Source of the DNA: Streptomyces sp. HNM0574
GTDB taxonomy: Bacteria > Actinomycetota > Actinomycetes > Streptomycetales > Streptomycetaceae
Direction: 5' to 3'
DNA: 64,000 bases
Assembly: GCF_012726235.1 (NCBI RefSeq)
Contig: NZ_JAASAH010000009.1
Location: 62,001-126,000 of the forward strand
Part shown: positions 1 through 8,554 of the stretch, in pieces
Numbering within the stretch: the first letter of the stretch is position 1
How the letters are laid out: each line of letters opens with the position of its first letter
Notes under the pieces: generated by a model
Database searches by the model: none
What the model was told of the DNA's origin: nothing
Seen by the model: the letters and a program-made list of their open reading frames with translations, nothing else
Translations under genes and position numbers: made by a program

Positions 1-181
1 CTCCCTCGCCCCGATCGTCATCGAGGACGACGTCTGGATCGGCGCGGGCGCGACCGTCACGCAGGGAGTGACCGTCGGCGCGGGCGCGGTGGTCGCCGCC
101 GGGGCGGTCGTCACGCGCGACGTTCCCGCCCGCACCCTGGTCGCGGGCGTGCCCGCGCGGGTGGTCAGGACGATCGGCTGA
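1..181 (+). CDS. hexapeptide-repeat O-acetyltransferase, C-terminal part
   Basis: Only the last 59 residues are in the window; the reading frame is open from base 2 to the TGA at 179-181. The sequence shows the left-handed beta-helix hexapeptide pattern (VWIGAGATV, VTVGAGAVVAAGAVV) followed by the short tail VTRDVPARTLVAGVPARVV, which is the usual end of maltose/galactoside O-acetyltransferases and WcaF/LacA-like enzymes. The family transfers acetyl from acetyl-CoA to a sugar or similar hydroxyl group. The acceptor cannot be told from this fragment. Its last 17 bases overlap the end of the convergent DUF3291 gene. Confidence 0.85.
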   Translation, partial: SLAPIVIEDDVWIGAGATVTQGVTVGAGAVVAAGAVVTRDVPARTLVAGVPARVVRTIG

Positions 182-632
182 GGGACGCCGGATACGGGTC
201 CCGGAAGGTGAACGCGTCGGGGCCCGGGCCGTGTTGGCGGATCCGGGTCACCCGGTCCATCGCCTCGGCGACGGTGGGGCGGTGGCCCGCGGGGATCCAC
301 CACAGGGCCTGGTGCGGCTCGGCCATGCGGTGGAACCACTCGCGGCGGCGGCCGAGGACGCGCAGGTGGTCGCTGTGGTAGGTGAAGTTCCGGAGCGCTT
401 CGACGGACTCCCAGACCGAGCAGTTGATCAGCAGGTAGTCGTCCTCCCCCTCGGGGCGGATGCCGGTGGCCTCCTCACCGCCCTCGTCGACCAGGCGCCA
501 GACGAAGCCGGGGCTGCGGTCGGCGAGTGCGTTGATCTCCGGCAACTGGGCGACGAAACCGGCCAGTTCGGGGCTGTCCAGCGGGGCGACGATGCGGCCG
601 ACGTTGACCTGGGCCAGGTGGGACTCAGTCAT
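165..632 (-). CDS. DUF3291 domain protein
   Basis: A 155-residue protein starting MTESHLAQVNVGRI. The pattern HLAQVNVGR, then a central WESVEAL and HSDHLRVLGRRREWF stretch and WWIPAGHRPTVAEAMDRV near the end, fits the DUF3291 family, a dimeric alpha-beta barrel (ferredoxin-like) fold related to antibiotic biosynthesis monooxygenases; the biochemical role is unknown. A TTG at 668 would add 12 residues and overlap the stop of the upstream regulator as TTGA, but the ATG at 632 matches where family members begin. The gene lies directly downstream of the Cys-containing regulator and is probably co-transcribed with it. Confidence 0.85.
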   Translation of the reverse strand: MTESHLAQVNVGRIVAPLDSPELAGFVAQLPEINALADRSPGFVWRLVDEGGEEATGIRPEGEDDYLLINCSVWESVEALRNFTYHSDHLRVLGRRREWFHRMAEPHQALWWIPAGHRPTVAEAMDRVTRIRQHGPGPDAFTFRDPYPASLSRSS

Positions 633-664
633 GGGCCCAGCATGGCCCGGCCCGTTCTCTATAG

Positions 665-1315
665 TCAATCAGTTTTCTTTTTAGAAAGGGACACACAGCA
701 GCCGCCGGGGCACGGGTCCATCGACGGGAACCACTCGCCGGGCGCCAGGCCCTCGACGAGCGCCAGGTTCATCCCGCAGATCAGCGCGGGGAACTCGGTG
801 GCCAGCGCGTGGAAGGGGCAGTTCCGCAGCCGCAGCGTCCCCCCGTCCCAGAAGGGCTGGTAGCCGCGGGCGCGCAGCGCCTCCACGACGTCGTCGGCGG
901 CCGCGTCCGGCGCCCCCGCGCCCGCGGCCCGCGCCGCCGCCTGCAACTCCCGGTCCAGGCCCGCCTCTTCGAGCACCTCGGCGAGCAGCAGCCCGGCGTC
1001 GCCGTACGCCCTGGGCGGCAGCGAGACGGCGTGTTCGCCCTCGGAGCGCCGGTACACCTTCGCGGGGCGCCCGGCGCCGGGCCCGGTACGTCCGGACAGC
1101 CGCCGGAAGGACACCGTCAGCAGCCCGGCCTCGGCCAGCTTGTCCAGATGGAAGGCGGCCAGGGAGCGGGACACCCCGGCCGCTTCGGCGGCCGCGTCCC
1201 GGCCCACCTCGTCGGGCGCTGCGGCCACGTACCGGTACAGGCGGCGGCGCACGGGGTCGCCCAGGACGCCCAGGACGTCGAGGGTGCGGTCGTCGGCGGA
1301 GTCGTCAGCAGTCAC
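665..1315 (-). CDS. ArsR-like winged-helix regulator with C-terminal cysteines
   Basis: 216 residues from a GTG start. Residues about 12-70 form a winged helix-turn-helix (DPVRRRLYRYV, then AAGVSRSLAAFHLDKLAEAGLL). The C-terminal part carries five cysteines, C166 (NCPFHAL), C180 (LICGMNLALVEGL) and C202, C206, C207 (DPCPGGCCV). This pattern is known from SufR-like regulators, where the cysteines hold an iron-sulfur cluster, and from actinobacterial HTH proteins of the same shape. Ligand and targets are unknown; cluster binding is inferred. GGAGG lies almost against the GTG, so the start is less certain than the frame. The DUF3291 gene follows at once and is likely under the same control. Confidence 0.85.
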   Translation of the reverse strand: MTADDSADDRTLDVLGVLGDPVRRRLYRYVAAAPDEVGRDAAAEAAGVSRSLAAFHLDKLAEAGLLTVSFRRLSGRTGPGAGRPAKVYRRSEGEHAVSLPPRAYGDAGLLLAEVLEEAGLDRELQAAARAAGAGAPDAAADDVVEALRARGYQPFWDGGTLRLRNCPFHALATEFPALICGMNLALVEGLAPGEWFPSMDPCPGGCCVSLSKKKTD

Positions 1316-1344
1316 CCTCCGAGCCTATGACCGCGGGCACGCGC

Positions 1345-1377
1345 GCGGCCGGGTGCGGTGGTACCGCACCCGGCCGC
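1345..1377 (-). terminator. perfect 15-bp hairpin after the beta-oxidation operon
   Basis: GCGGCCGGGTGCGGT (1345-1359), loop GGT, and its exact reverse complement (1363-1377). It sits just past the stop of the FadJ-like gene (1404) and before the promoter side of the 665-1315 regulator. There is no T-run, which is common for Streptomyces hairpin terminators. Confidence 0.6.
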
Positions 1378-1403
1378 TCCGTCCCCTGCCTCGGCGGGAA
1401 CGC

Positions 1404-3620
1404 TCAGTCGGTGAACTTCTCGTCCCTCCGGGCCTTTTCGGCCAGCAGGGCCGGGACCGCGAAGCGGTCGCCGTAGCGCTCCCGGAGCTCCTCGGCGCGG
1501 GCGACGAAGCCGCGGATGCCGTGCTCTCCGCCGGTGACGCTCTCGTAGCCGTTGATGTACTGGATGACGCCGCCGGTCCACGGCGGGAAGCCGATGCCCA
1601 TGATGGAGCCGATGTTGGCGTCCGCGACGGAGGTGAGGACGCCCTCCTCGAAGAGGCGGACGGTGTCCAGCGCCTCGGAGAAGAGCATCCGCTCGCGCAT
1701 GTCCTCGAAGGGGATCCGCGGCGCCTTCCCGTCGGCGGGGCCGAAGTGTTCGCGCAGTCCGGGCCAGAGCGCGCCGCGGCTGCCGTCCTCGCCGTACTCG
1801 TAGAAGCCGGCGCCGCCGCTGCGGCCGGTGCGGCCGAACTCGTCGACCATGCGGTCGATGACCTTGTCCGCGGGGTGCTCGGGCCAGTCGACGCCCTCGG
1901 CCTCCAGCGCGCGGCGCGTCTCGTCGCGGATCTTGCGCGGAAGGGTGAGGGTCAGCTCGTCCATCAGGGAGAGGACCTTGGCCGGGTAACCGGCCTGCGC
2001 CGCGGCCTGTTCGACGGTGGCGGGCTCGACGCCCTCGCCGACCAGGGCCACGCCCTCGTTGATGAAGTGGCCGATCACGCGCGAGGTGAAGAAGCCGCGC
2101 GAGTCCTTGACCACGATCGGCGTCTTCTTGATCTGCTGCACCAGGTCGAAGGCCCGGGCCAGCGCCTCGTCCCCGGTCTTCTCACCGGTGATGATCTCGA
2201 CCAGCGGCATCTTGTCGACCGGCGAGAAGAAGTGCAGGCCGATGAAGTCCCGCTGCCGCTCGACGCCTTCGGCGAGCGTGGTGATCGGCAGGGTGGAGGT
2301 GTTGGAGCACAGCAGCGCGTCCGCGTCGACGATGCCCTCGATCTCCTGGAACACCTTGTGCTTGAGCGCCGGGTCCTCGAAGACGGCCTCGATGACGGCG
2401 TCGCAGCCCGCGACGGCCTGCGGGTCGGCGGTCGGGGTGATCCGGGCGAGCAGCGCGTCCCGCTTGGCCTCGGTGGTCTTCCCGCGCGCGAGCGCCTTGG
2501 CGAGCAGACCCTCGGAGTACGCCTTGCCCTTGTCGGCCGCCTCCTGGGTGACGTCCTTGAGGACGACCTCGATCCCGGCCTTGGCGCAGGTGTAGGCGAT
2601 GCCCGCGCCCATCATCCCGGCACCGAGGACGGCGACCTTGCGCACCGTGCGCTTCTCTGTGATGTCGGCGCCCCGCGGCCGACTGCGTCCCGCGTTGACG
2701 GCCTGAAGGTCGAAGAAGAACGCCTGGATCATGTTCTTCGAGGTCTGGCCGGTGACCAGCTCCACGAAGTACCGGGCCTCGATGTCCTGCGCGGTCTCGA
2801 AGTCGACCTGGGAGCCCTCGACGGCGGCGGCCAGGATGTTGCGCTGGGCCGGGTACGGGGCGCCGCTGGTCTGCTTCTTGAGGTTGGCGGGGAAGGCCGG
2901 GAGGTTCGCCGCGAACTTGGGGTGCGCGGGCGTGCCCCCGGGGATCTTGTAGCCCTTCTCGTCCCAGGGCTGCCGGGACTCCGGGTTGGCCTCGATGAAC
3001 GCGCGGGCAGCGGCGTACATCTCCTCCTCCGTGGCCACCACCTCGTGCACCAGGCCCTTCTCCTTGGCCTTGGCCGGGAAGTACTGCTGGCCCTGGAGGA
3101 GCACGTTCAGCAGCGCGTCGGCGATGCCGAGCAGCCGGACCGTACGGGTCACGCCGCCGCCCCCGGGGAGCAGGCCGAGGGTCGACTCGGGGCAGCCGAT
3201 CTTGGAGCCCTTCGCGTCCAGCGCGACGCGGTGGTGGCAGGCGAGGGCGATCTCCAGGCCGCCGCCGAGCGCGGCGCCGTTGATGGCGGCGACGACGGGC
3301 TTGCCGAGGGTCTCGATGCGGCGCAGGTCGCGCTTGATGCCCTGGCCGGCCTCGTAGACCTGCTGGGCGTCCTCGGGGCGCGCGGCGATGAGGGTGTGCA
3401 GGTCGCCGCCCGCGAAGAAGGTCTTCTTGGCGGAGGCGAAGATGACGCCGCGGATGCTGTCGGCCTCGGCTTCGAGCCGGTCGGCGACGGCGGTGAGGGA
3501 GGCCTTGAAGGTCTCGTTCATGGTGTTGGCCGACTGGGCGGGATCGTCGAGGGTGAGGGTGACGATGCCGTCGCTGTCACGGTCCCAGCGGATCGCGTTC
3601 GCTTCGGGTGTGGCTGGCAT
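1404..3620 (-). CDS. 3-hydroxyacyl-CoA dehydrogenase / enoyl-CoA hydratase (FadJ/FadB-like)
   Basis: 738 residues. The N-terminal crotonase domain (about 10-200) hydrates trans-2-enoyl-CoA; the oxyanion and catalytic glutamates are seen as E123 (GGGLEIALA) and E145 (PESTLGLLPGGGG). The 3-hydroxyacyl-CoA dehydrogenase domain starts at about 327 with the NAD-binding KVAVLGAGMMGAGIAY and has the catalytic H463 (GLHFFSP). It is the alpha subunit of the fatty acid oxidation complex and works in the cytoplasm with the thiolase encoded just upstream. The ATG at 3620 is chosen because GGAGAG lies 8 bases before it; a TTG at 3635 would contain that ribosome site. It is the last gene of a four-gene beta-oxidation operon. 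Confidence 0.95.
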   Translation of the reverse strand: MPATPEANAIRWDRDSDGIVTLTLDDPAQSANTMNETFKASLTAVADRLEAEADSIRGVIFASAKKTFFAGGDLHTLIAARPEDAQQVYEAGQGIKRDLRRIETLGKPVVAAINGAALGGGLEIALACHHRVALDAKGSKIGCPESTLGLLPGGGGVTRTVRLLGIADALLNVLLQGQQYFPAKAKEKGLVHEVVATEEEMYAAARAFIEANPESRQPWDEKGYKIPGGTPAHPKFAANLPAFPANLKKQTSGAPYPAQRNILAAAVEGSQVDFETAQDIEARYFVELVTGQTSKNMIQAFFFDLQAVNAGRSRPRGADITEKRTVRKVAVLGAGMMGAGIAYTCAKAGIEVVLKDVTQEAADKGKAYSEGLLAKALARGKTTEAKRDALLARITPTADPQAVAGCDAVIEAVFEDPALKHKVFQEIEGIVDADALLCSNTSTLPITTLAEGVERQRDFIGLHFFSPVDKMPLVEIITGEKTGDEALARAFDLVQQIKKTPIVVKDSRGFFTSRVIGHFINEGVALVGEGVEPATVEQAAAQAGYPAKVLSLMDELTLTLPRKIRDETRRALEAEGVDWPEHPADKVIDRMVDEFGRTGRSGGAGFYEYGEDGSRGALWPGLREHFGPADGKAPRIPFEDMRERMLFSEALDTVRLFEEGVLTSVADANIGSIMGIGFPPWTGGVIQYINGYESVTGGEHGIRGFVARAEELRERYGDRFAVPALLAEKARRDEKFTD

Positions 3621-3714
3621 GGCGTGGCTCTCCAAGGGGTCTTCGGGCCGGGGTGTCCCCGGGCCGAGAGGTCTGCGGTCGGGCGGTGGTGCCCGGCGGG
3701 GCCGGGGCGACGCG

Positions 3715-4929
3715 CTACAGGCGTTCGATGACGGTGGCGATGCCCATGCCGCCGCCGACGCAGAGCGTGGCGAGGCCGTAGCGCTGGTCGCGGCGCTCCA
3801 GTTCGTCGATGAGGGTGCCGACGATCATGGCTCCGGTGGCGCCGAGCGGGTGGCCCATGGCGATGGCCCCGCCGTTGACGTTGACCTTGTCCAGCGGGAG
3901 TTCCATGTCCTTGACGAAGCGCAGCACGACGGCCGCGAACGCCTCGTTGATCTCGACGAGGTCGAGGTCGCCGACGGTCAGCCCGGCCTTGGCGAGCGCC
4001 TTGCGGGCCGCGGGCGCGGGCCCGGTGAGCATGATCGTCGGGTCGGCGCCGGAGACCGCGGCGGAGAGGATGCGGGCCCGCGGCTCCAGCCCGTAGCGCT
4101 TGCCGACCTCGGCGTTGCCGATCGCGGTGAGCGCCGAACCGTCCACGATGCCCGAGGAGTTGCCCGCGTGGTGGACGTGGTCGATCTTCTCCACCCAGTG
4201 GTACTTCTGGAGCGCGACGGCGTCGAAGCCGCCCATGTCGCCGATGCCCGCGAAGGAGGGCTTGAGCGCGGCGAGGGAGTCGGCGGTGGTGCCCGGGCGG
4301 ATGTGCTCGTCCCGGTCGAGGACGGTCAGCCCGTTGCGGTCGGTGACGGGGACGACGGAGCGCGCGAAGCGGCCGTCCTTCCACGCCTCGGCGGCCAGTT
4401 CCTGGGAGCGGGCCGCGTACTCGTCGACGTCGCGGCGGGAGAAGCCCTCGACGGTGGCGATCAGGTCGGCGCCGATGCCCTGCGGGACGAAGCCGGTCTC
4501 GAAGCTGGTCATCGGGTCCATGGCCCAGGCGCCGCCGTCGGTGCCCAGCGGCACGCGGGACATGGACTCCACGCCGCCCGCGAGGATCAGGTCCTCCCAG
4601 CCCGAACGCACCTTCGCCGCCGCGAGGTTGACGGCCTCCAGGCCCGAGGCACAGAACCTGTTCTCCTGGACGCCCGCGACGGTGTCCGGGAGTCCGGCCG
4701 CGATGGCGGAGATCTTGGCGATGTCGGAGCCCTGGTCGCCGACGGGGCCGACGACGCCGAGGACGATGTCGTCGATCGCGGCCGGGTCCAGCCCGGGGAA
4801 GCGGCGGCGCAGCTCGTGGATGAGGCCGACGACGAGGTCGATGGGCTTGGTGCCGTGCAGGGAACCGTTGGCCTTCCCGCGCCCGCGCGGGGTGCGGATG
4901 GCGTCGTAGACGTACGCTTCGGTGCTCAA
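3715..4929 (-). CDS. acetyl-CoA C-acyltransferase (thiolase, FadA/FadI type)
   Basis: 404 residues, the usual thiolase length. The nucleophile C93 is in ENRFCASG, the catalytic H360 in GHPLGATGAM and the second acid/base C390 in LCVGGGMG near the end. It cleaves 3-ketoacyl-CoA with CoA to acetyl-CoA and a shortened acyl-CoA. The start is a TTG at 4929 with AAAGG at a suitable distance; no better ATG or GTG was seen. The gene lies between the acyl-CoA dehydrogenase (51 bases upstream) and the FadJ-like subunit (94 bases downstream), so it is the beta subunit partner. Confidence 0.95.
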   Translation of the reverse strand: MSTEAYVYDAIRTPRGRGKANGSLHGTKPIDLVVGLIHELRRRFPGLDPAAIDDIVLGVVGPVGDQGSDIAKISAIAAGLPDTVAGVQENRFCASGLEAVNLAAAKVRSGWEDLILAGGVESMSRVPLGTDGGAWAMDPMTSFETGFVPQGIGADLIATVEGFSRRDVDEYAARSQELAAEAWKDGRFARSVVPVTDRNGLTVLDRDEHIRPGTTADSLAALKPSFAGIGDMGGFDAVALQKYHWVEKIDHVHHAGNSSGIVDGSALTAIGNAEVGKRYGLEPRARILSAAVSGADPTIMLTGPAPAARKALAKAGLTVGDLDLVEINEAFAAVVLRFVKDMELPLDKVNVNGGAIAMGHPLGATGAMIVGTLIDELERRDQRYGLATLCVGGGMGIATVIERL

Positions 4930-4980
4930 GGTCGGGCCTTTCGGGGTGGGTTCGGGCCGTTTCGGGGTTCCGGGAGGGGC

Positions 4981-6123
4981 TCAGCCGAGCAGCGAGCGGC
5001 CGATGATCTCCTTCATGATCTCGGTCGTCCCGCCGTAGATGGTCTGGATGCGGCCGTCGGTGTACGCCTTCGCGACGCGGTACTCGTTCATGTAGCCGTA
5101 GCCGCCGTGCAGTTGCAGGCAGCGGTCGGCGACCCGCTTCTGGAGCTCGGTCGCCCACCACTTGGCCATCGAGGCGTGCACGGCGTCCAGTTCACCCTTG
5201 GCGTGGTCCTCGATGCAGCGGTCCAGGAAGCTGCGGGTGACGGCGCACTCGGTGGCCATCTCGGCGATCTCGAAGCGGATGTGCTGGAGCTTCGCCAGCG
5301 GACGGCCGAAGGCCTCGCGCTCCTTGACGTACGTCTTGGTCGTCTCCAGCAGCTCCTCGGACGCGGTGATCGCGGCGACGGCGATGGCCATCCGCTCCTG
5401 CGCGAGGTTGGTCATCAGGTGGAGGAAGGCGCCGTCCCGCTCGCCGAGCAGGTTCTCCTTGGGGACCTTGACGTCGTGGAAGAACAACTCGGCGGTGTCC
5501 TGGGACTTCTGGCCGATCTTGTCGAGGTTCCGGCCCCGCTCGAAGCCCTCCATGCCCCGCTCGACGACGAGCAGGCTCAGGCCGTGCGCCCCGCCGTCCG
5601 GCGTCGTACTGGCGACGACCACGACGAGGTCGGCCAGGTGGCCGTTGGAGATGAAGGTCTTGGAGCCGTTGAGCAGGAAGTGGTCGCCCTTGTCCTCGGC
5701 CGAGGTGCGGATGCCCTGGAGGTCGGAGCCGGCGCCCGGCTCGGTCATCGCGATGGCGGTGATCGTCTCGCCGGTGCAGAAGCCCGGCAGCCAGCGGCGC
5801 TTCTGCTCGTCGGTGGCGAGCGAGGTGAGGTACGGGCCGACGATGTCGTTGTGCAGGCCGACGGCGAGACCGGCGGCACCGGCGCGCGCGAACTCCTCGG
5901 CGAGGACGGCGCCGTAGCGGAAGTCGTCCACTCCCCCGCCGCCGAACTCCTCGGGCACGGCGATGCCCAGCAGCCCCTGCCGGCCCGCGGCCAGCCACGC
6001 CTCGCGGGAGACGATGCCGTCCCGCTCCCACTGCTCGTAGTGCGGCTGAACCTCCTTGGTGAGGAAGGTCCGCACGGTCTGCCGGAAGGCCTCGTGGTCC
6101 TCGGTGTAGATCTGGCGCTGCAT
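4981..6123 (-). CDS. acyl-CoA dehydrogenase (long-chain, LCAD-like)
   Basis: 380 residues from an ATG at 6123 with AAGGAG upstream. FAD enzyme for the first step of beta-oxidation. Visible family features are AMTEPGAGSDLQ (FAD/substrate loop), YVKEREAFGRPL, and QLHGGYGYMNEY. The C-terminal motif reads IYGGTTEIMKEI rather than the IYEGT of medium- and short-chain enzymes. The YGGT form is known from LCAD and isovaleryl types, where the catalytic glutamate sits in helix G, here probably within SEELLETTKTYV. Second gene of the beta-oxidation operon; 68 bases after the racemase. Confidence 0.93.
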   Translation of the reverse strand: MQRQIYTEDHEAFRQTVRTFLTKEVQPHYEQWERDGIVSREAWLAAGRQGLLGIAVPEEFGGGGVDDFRYGAVLAEEFARAGAAGLAVGLHNDIVGPYLTSLATDEQKRRWLPGFCTGETITAIAMTEPGAGSDLQGIRTSAEDKGDHFLLNGSKTFISNGHLADLVVVVASTTPDGGAHGLSLLVVERGMEGFERGRNLDKIGQKSQDTAELFFHDVKVPKENLLGERDGAFLHLMTNLAQERMAIAVAAITASEELLETTKTYVKEREAFGRPLAKLQHIRFEIAEMATECAVTRSFLDRCIEDHAKGELDAVHASMAKWWATELQKRVADRCLQLHGGYGYMNEYRVAKAYTDGRIQTIYGGTTEIMKEIIGRSLLG

Positions 6124-6191
6124 GCGTTCGGCGCTCCTTCGGGCCCGCGGCCGGGGCGGCGGGTGCTCGGAAATGCGGGTGGGGTGCTCGT

Positions 6192-7340
6192 TCAGCGCGG
6201 CGCGTCCAGGCCCGGTACGTCCCAGTCGCGGGCGACCTCGGCGGTGTGCGCGCCGGGTTCGGCGGGCGGGCGGCGGACCGCTCCCGGGGTGGCGGAGAAG
6301 CGGGGCGCGGGTGCGGGCTGGGTGAGGCCGGCGTGCTCCACGAAGGTGCCGCGCGCGGCCAGTTGGGGGTGCGCGGGCGCCTCGCGGAGCGAGAGGACGG
6401 GCGCGACGCAGGCGTCCGAGCCGGCGAAGACCTCGTCCCACTCGTCGCGGGTGCGGGTGGCGAAGCGGGTGGCGACGGCGTCCCGGAGGGCGCCCCAGGC
6501 GGCGAAGTCGTTCCGGTCGGGCACCTCCGCGCCGTCCTCGCCCAGGCCGAGCAGGCGGACGAACTCGGCGTAGAACTGCGGCTCCAGGGCGCCGACGGCC
6601 ATGTGCCCGCCGTCCGAGGTCGCGTACACCCCGTAGAACGGGCTGCCGCCGTCCAGCAGGTTGCTGCCGCGCCGGTCCTGCCAGCTGCCGGCGGCGAGCA
6701 TGCCGTGCAGCATGGCGCTGAGGTGGCTCGTCCCGTCGACGATGGCGGCGTCCACGACCTGGCCCGCGCCGTCCTCCCGCGCGGCGTGCTGAAGCGCGGC
6801 CAGGATGCCGATGACGAGGTAGAGGGAGCCGCCCGCGTAGTCGCCGAGCAGGTTCGCGGGCGCGTACGGCGGGCCGTCGGCCGAGCCGGTGATGCCGAGC
6901 GCGCCGGTGACGGCGATGTACCCGATGTCGTGCCCGGCCGTGTGCGCGAGCGGGCCGTCCTGGCCCCAGCCGGTCATCCGGCCGTACACCAGGCGGCCGT
7001 TGCGGGCGAGGCACGCGTCGGGGCCGAGGCCGAGCCGTTCGGCGACGCCGGGGCGGTAGCCCTCGATGAGGATGTCGGCGCGCTCGACCAGGTCGAGGGC
7101 CGTGCGCAGCCCGTCCTCGCTCTTCAGGTCGAGGACGACGGACCGTTTGTTGCGGTTGGTGACGTCCTTGGCGGGCTCGATGCCCAGGGCGCTCCCGCCG
7201 GGACGGTCCACGCGTACGACGTCCGCGCCCAGGTCGGCGAGGAGCATCGCCGCGAACGGTCCGGGTCCGATCCCGGCCAGTTCCACGACGCGCACTCCGG
7301 CGAGCGGGCCGCCCCTGCCGTGCTCTTCCGCTGTCGTCAT
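6192..7340 (-). CDS. CaiB/BaiF family protein, alpha-methylacyl-CoA racemase-like
   Basis: 382 residues from an ATG at 7340 behind GGGGG. Class III CoA-transferase fold. The N-terminal LAGIGPGPFAAMLLADLGADV is the CoA-binding start. H137 (TAGHDIGYIA) and D167 (LLGDYAGG) match the two-base catalytic pair of mycobacterial MCR and mammalian AMACR, which epimerise 2-methylacyl-CoA so that branched chains can enter beta-oxidation. This fits its position as first gene of the operon with LCAD, thiolase and FadJ. A CoA-transferase role remains possible. The frame stays open further upstream, but nothing there resembles the family. Confidence 0.9.
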   Translation of the reverse strand: MTTAEEHGRGGPLAGVRVVELAGIGPGPFAAMLLADLGADVVRVDRPGGSALGIEPAKDVTNRNKRSVVLDLKSEDGLRTALDLVERADILIEGYRPGVAERLGLGPDACLARNGRLVYGRMTGWGQDGPLAHTAGHDIGYIAVTGALGITGSADGPPYAPANLLGDYAGGSLYLVIGILAALQHAAREDGAGQVVDAAIVDGTSHLSAMLHGMLAAGSWQDRRGSNLLDGGSPFYGVYATSDGGHMAVGALEPQFYAEFVRLLGLGEDGAEVPDRNDFAAWGALRDAVATRFATRTRDEWDEVFAGSDACVAPVLSLREAPAHPQLAARGTFVEHAGLTQPAPAPRFSATPGAVRRPPAEPGAHTAEVARDWDVPGLDAPR

Positions 7341-7584
7341 CAAGCCCCCAGCCGTGTGACACAACTGATGTAACACCGGTGATGCTAAGAACGCGCCGCG
7401 CCCACCACAAGCCCCGGACGGCACCCGGTACCCCTCCCGGCGGTGGCGTGCGCCACAACCCCCGTGCACCGCAGGCGAGTTGCCCTCTTCCCAGCCCCGC
7501 CGAGGCTGCGTAATCTTGCCGAAAAGCCCGCCCAAAACTGCAACTTCACTCACTCACACCCGTACCGACCGAGAGGTGGCCGAG
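7341..7584. promoter_or_regulatory. divergent promoter region, racemase operon / amino-sugar operon
   Basis: 244 bases between two outward-facing genes. The racemase side is relatively AT-rich with an 8-bp palindrome CACCGGTG (7374-7381) inside gatgtaaCACCGGTGatgct, a plausible site for a TetR-type fatty acid regulator. The other side carries AAAACTGCAACTTCACTCACTC upstream of the SIS gene in the place where a DeoR-type operator would lie. Both assignments are inference. Confidence 0.4.
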
Positions 7585-8481
7585 GTGGCCGACAGCACGC
7601 ACATGGAGCAGGAACTGCGCAGCCAGCCCGGCACCTGGCGGGAGGCGGCGCGGATCGGTGCGGACAGCGGGCGGCTGCCCGCGCCGGGGGCGCGCGTCGC
7701 GGTCGTGGGCTGCGGGACGTCGTGGTTCATGGCGAAGGCGTACGCGGCGCTGCGGGAGTCCTCGGGGCTGGGCGTGACGGACGCCTTCGCCGCCTCCGAG
7801 GCGTTCCTCGGCGCGGACCGCGGCTACGACGCCGTGCTCGCGCTCTCCCGCTCGGGCACGACGACGGAGGTGCTGCGCCTGCTGGAGTCCGTCGACGGCC
7901 GAATACCCGCGGTGGCCGTCGTCGGCGCGGCCGACAGCCCCGCCGCGCTGCTCGCCGACACCGCGATCGCGCTGCCCTTCGCCGACGAACTCTCCGTCGT
8001 CCAGACCCGGTTCGCCACGACGGCGCTCGCCCTGCTCCGCGCCCACCTGGGCCAGGACCTGACCGCCGCCTTCGGGGACGCCGAGGACGCGCTGGCCGCG
8101 CCCGTGGAACCGCGCTGGACGGAGGCCGAGCAGTTCACCTTCCTCGGCACGGGCTGGTGCGCGGGCCTGGCCGACGAGGCCGCGCTGAAGATGCGGGAGG
8201 CGTCCCAGAGCTGGACGGAGTCCTACCCGGCGATGGAGTACCGGCACGGCCCCGTCGCCGTCGCCGCGCCGGGCCGGGTGACGTGGACGCTGGGGCCCGC
8301 GCCCGAGGGCCTGGCCGGTGAAGTGGCCCGTACCGGCGCCGAGTTCGTCGCGCACCCCCGGGACCCGATGGCCGAGCTCGTGCTGGTGCAGCGCGTCGCG
8401 CTGGAGCGCGCCCGCGCCCGCGGCCTGGACCCGGACCACCCCCGCGCCCTCACCCGCTCCGTCCAGCTCGGCCCGCACTGA
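7585..8481 (+). CDS. SIS-domain sugar-phosphate isomerase (AgaS-like)
   Basis: 298 residues from a GTG at 7585 (MADSTHMEQELRSQPGTW), preceded by GAGAGG. Two SIS halves are visible: VAVVGCGTSWFMAKAYAAL near residue 35 with the Ser/Thr-rich phosphosugar loop LSRSGTTTEVL at about 90, and FLGTGWCAGLADEAALKMREAS near 190, as in the isomerase half of glucosamine-6-phosphate synthase. AgaS-type enzymes deaminate/isomerise amino-sugar phosphates. The following class II aldolase and nearby DeoR regulator suggest galactosamine or related amino-sugar use. The exact substrate is not shown. An upstream GTG at 7576 is possible. Confidence 0.88.
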   Translation: MADSTHMEQELRSQPGTWREAARIGADSGRLPAPGARVAVVGCGTSWFMAKAYAALRESSGLGVTDAFAASEAFLGADRGYDAVLALSRSGTTTEVLRLLESVDGRIPAVAVVGAADSPAALLADTAIALPFADELSVVQTRFATTALALLRAHLGQDLTAAFGDAEDALAAPVEPRWTEAEQFTFLGTGWCAGLADEAALKMREASQSWTESYPAMEYRHGPVAVAAPGRVTWTLGPAPEGLAGEVARTGAEFVAHPRDPMAELVLVQRVALERARARGLDPDHPRALTRSVQLGPH

Positions 8482-8514
8482 GGCGCGGTGCCGCCCGCCC
8501 GCTCCGTCCTGTCC

Positions 8515-8538
8515 GTGCTCCGTGCTCCGTGCTCCGTG
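8515..8538 (+). repeat. 7-bp tandem repeat (GTGCTCC)x3
   Basis: Three exact GTGCTCC units (8515-8521, 8522-8528, 8529-8535) plus GTG, in the 73-base spacer between the SIS and aldolase genes and just before the aldolase ribosome site AAGGGGAG. Confidence 0.85.
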
Positions 8539-8554
8539 AAGGGGAGTCCAGGCC

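Noticed and set aside
1140..6573. Very long plus-strand open frames (860 and over 1000 codons) opposite the beta-oxidation genes
   Set aside because: They are antisense shadows of GC-rich genes: composition is Arg/Gly/Ala-heavy, no family motifs, while the minus-strand frames carry intact catalytic residues.
4981..7458. One 825-codon minus-strand frame that seems to fuse acyl-CoA dehydrogenase to an upstream domain
   Set aside because: The upstream part is the wrong frame of the racemase gene (Arg/Pro-rich). The dehydrogenase has its own ATG and ribosome site at 6123.
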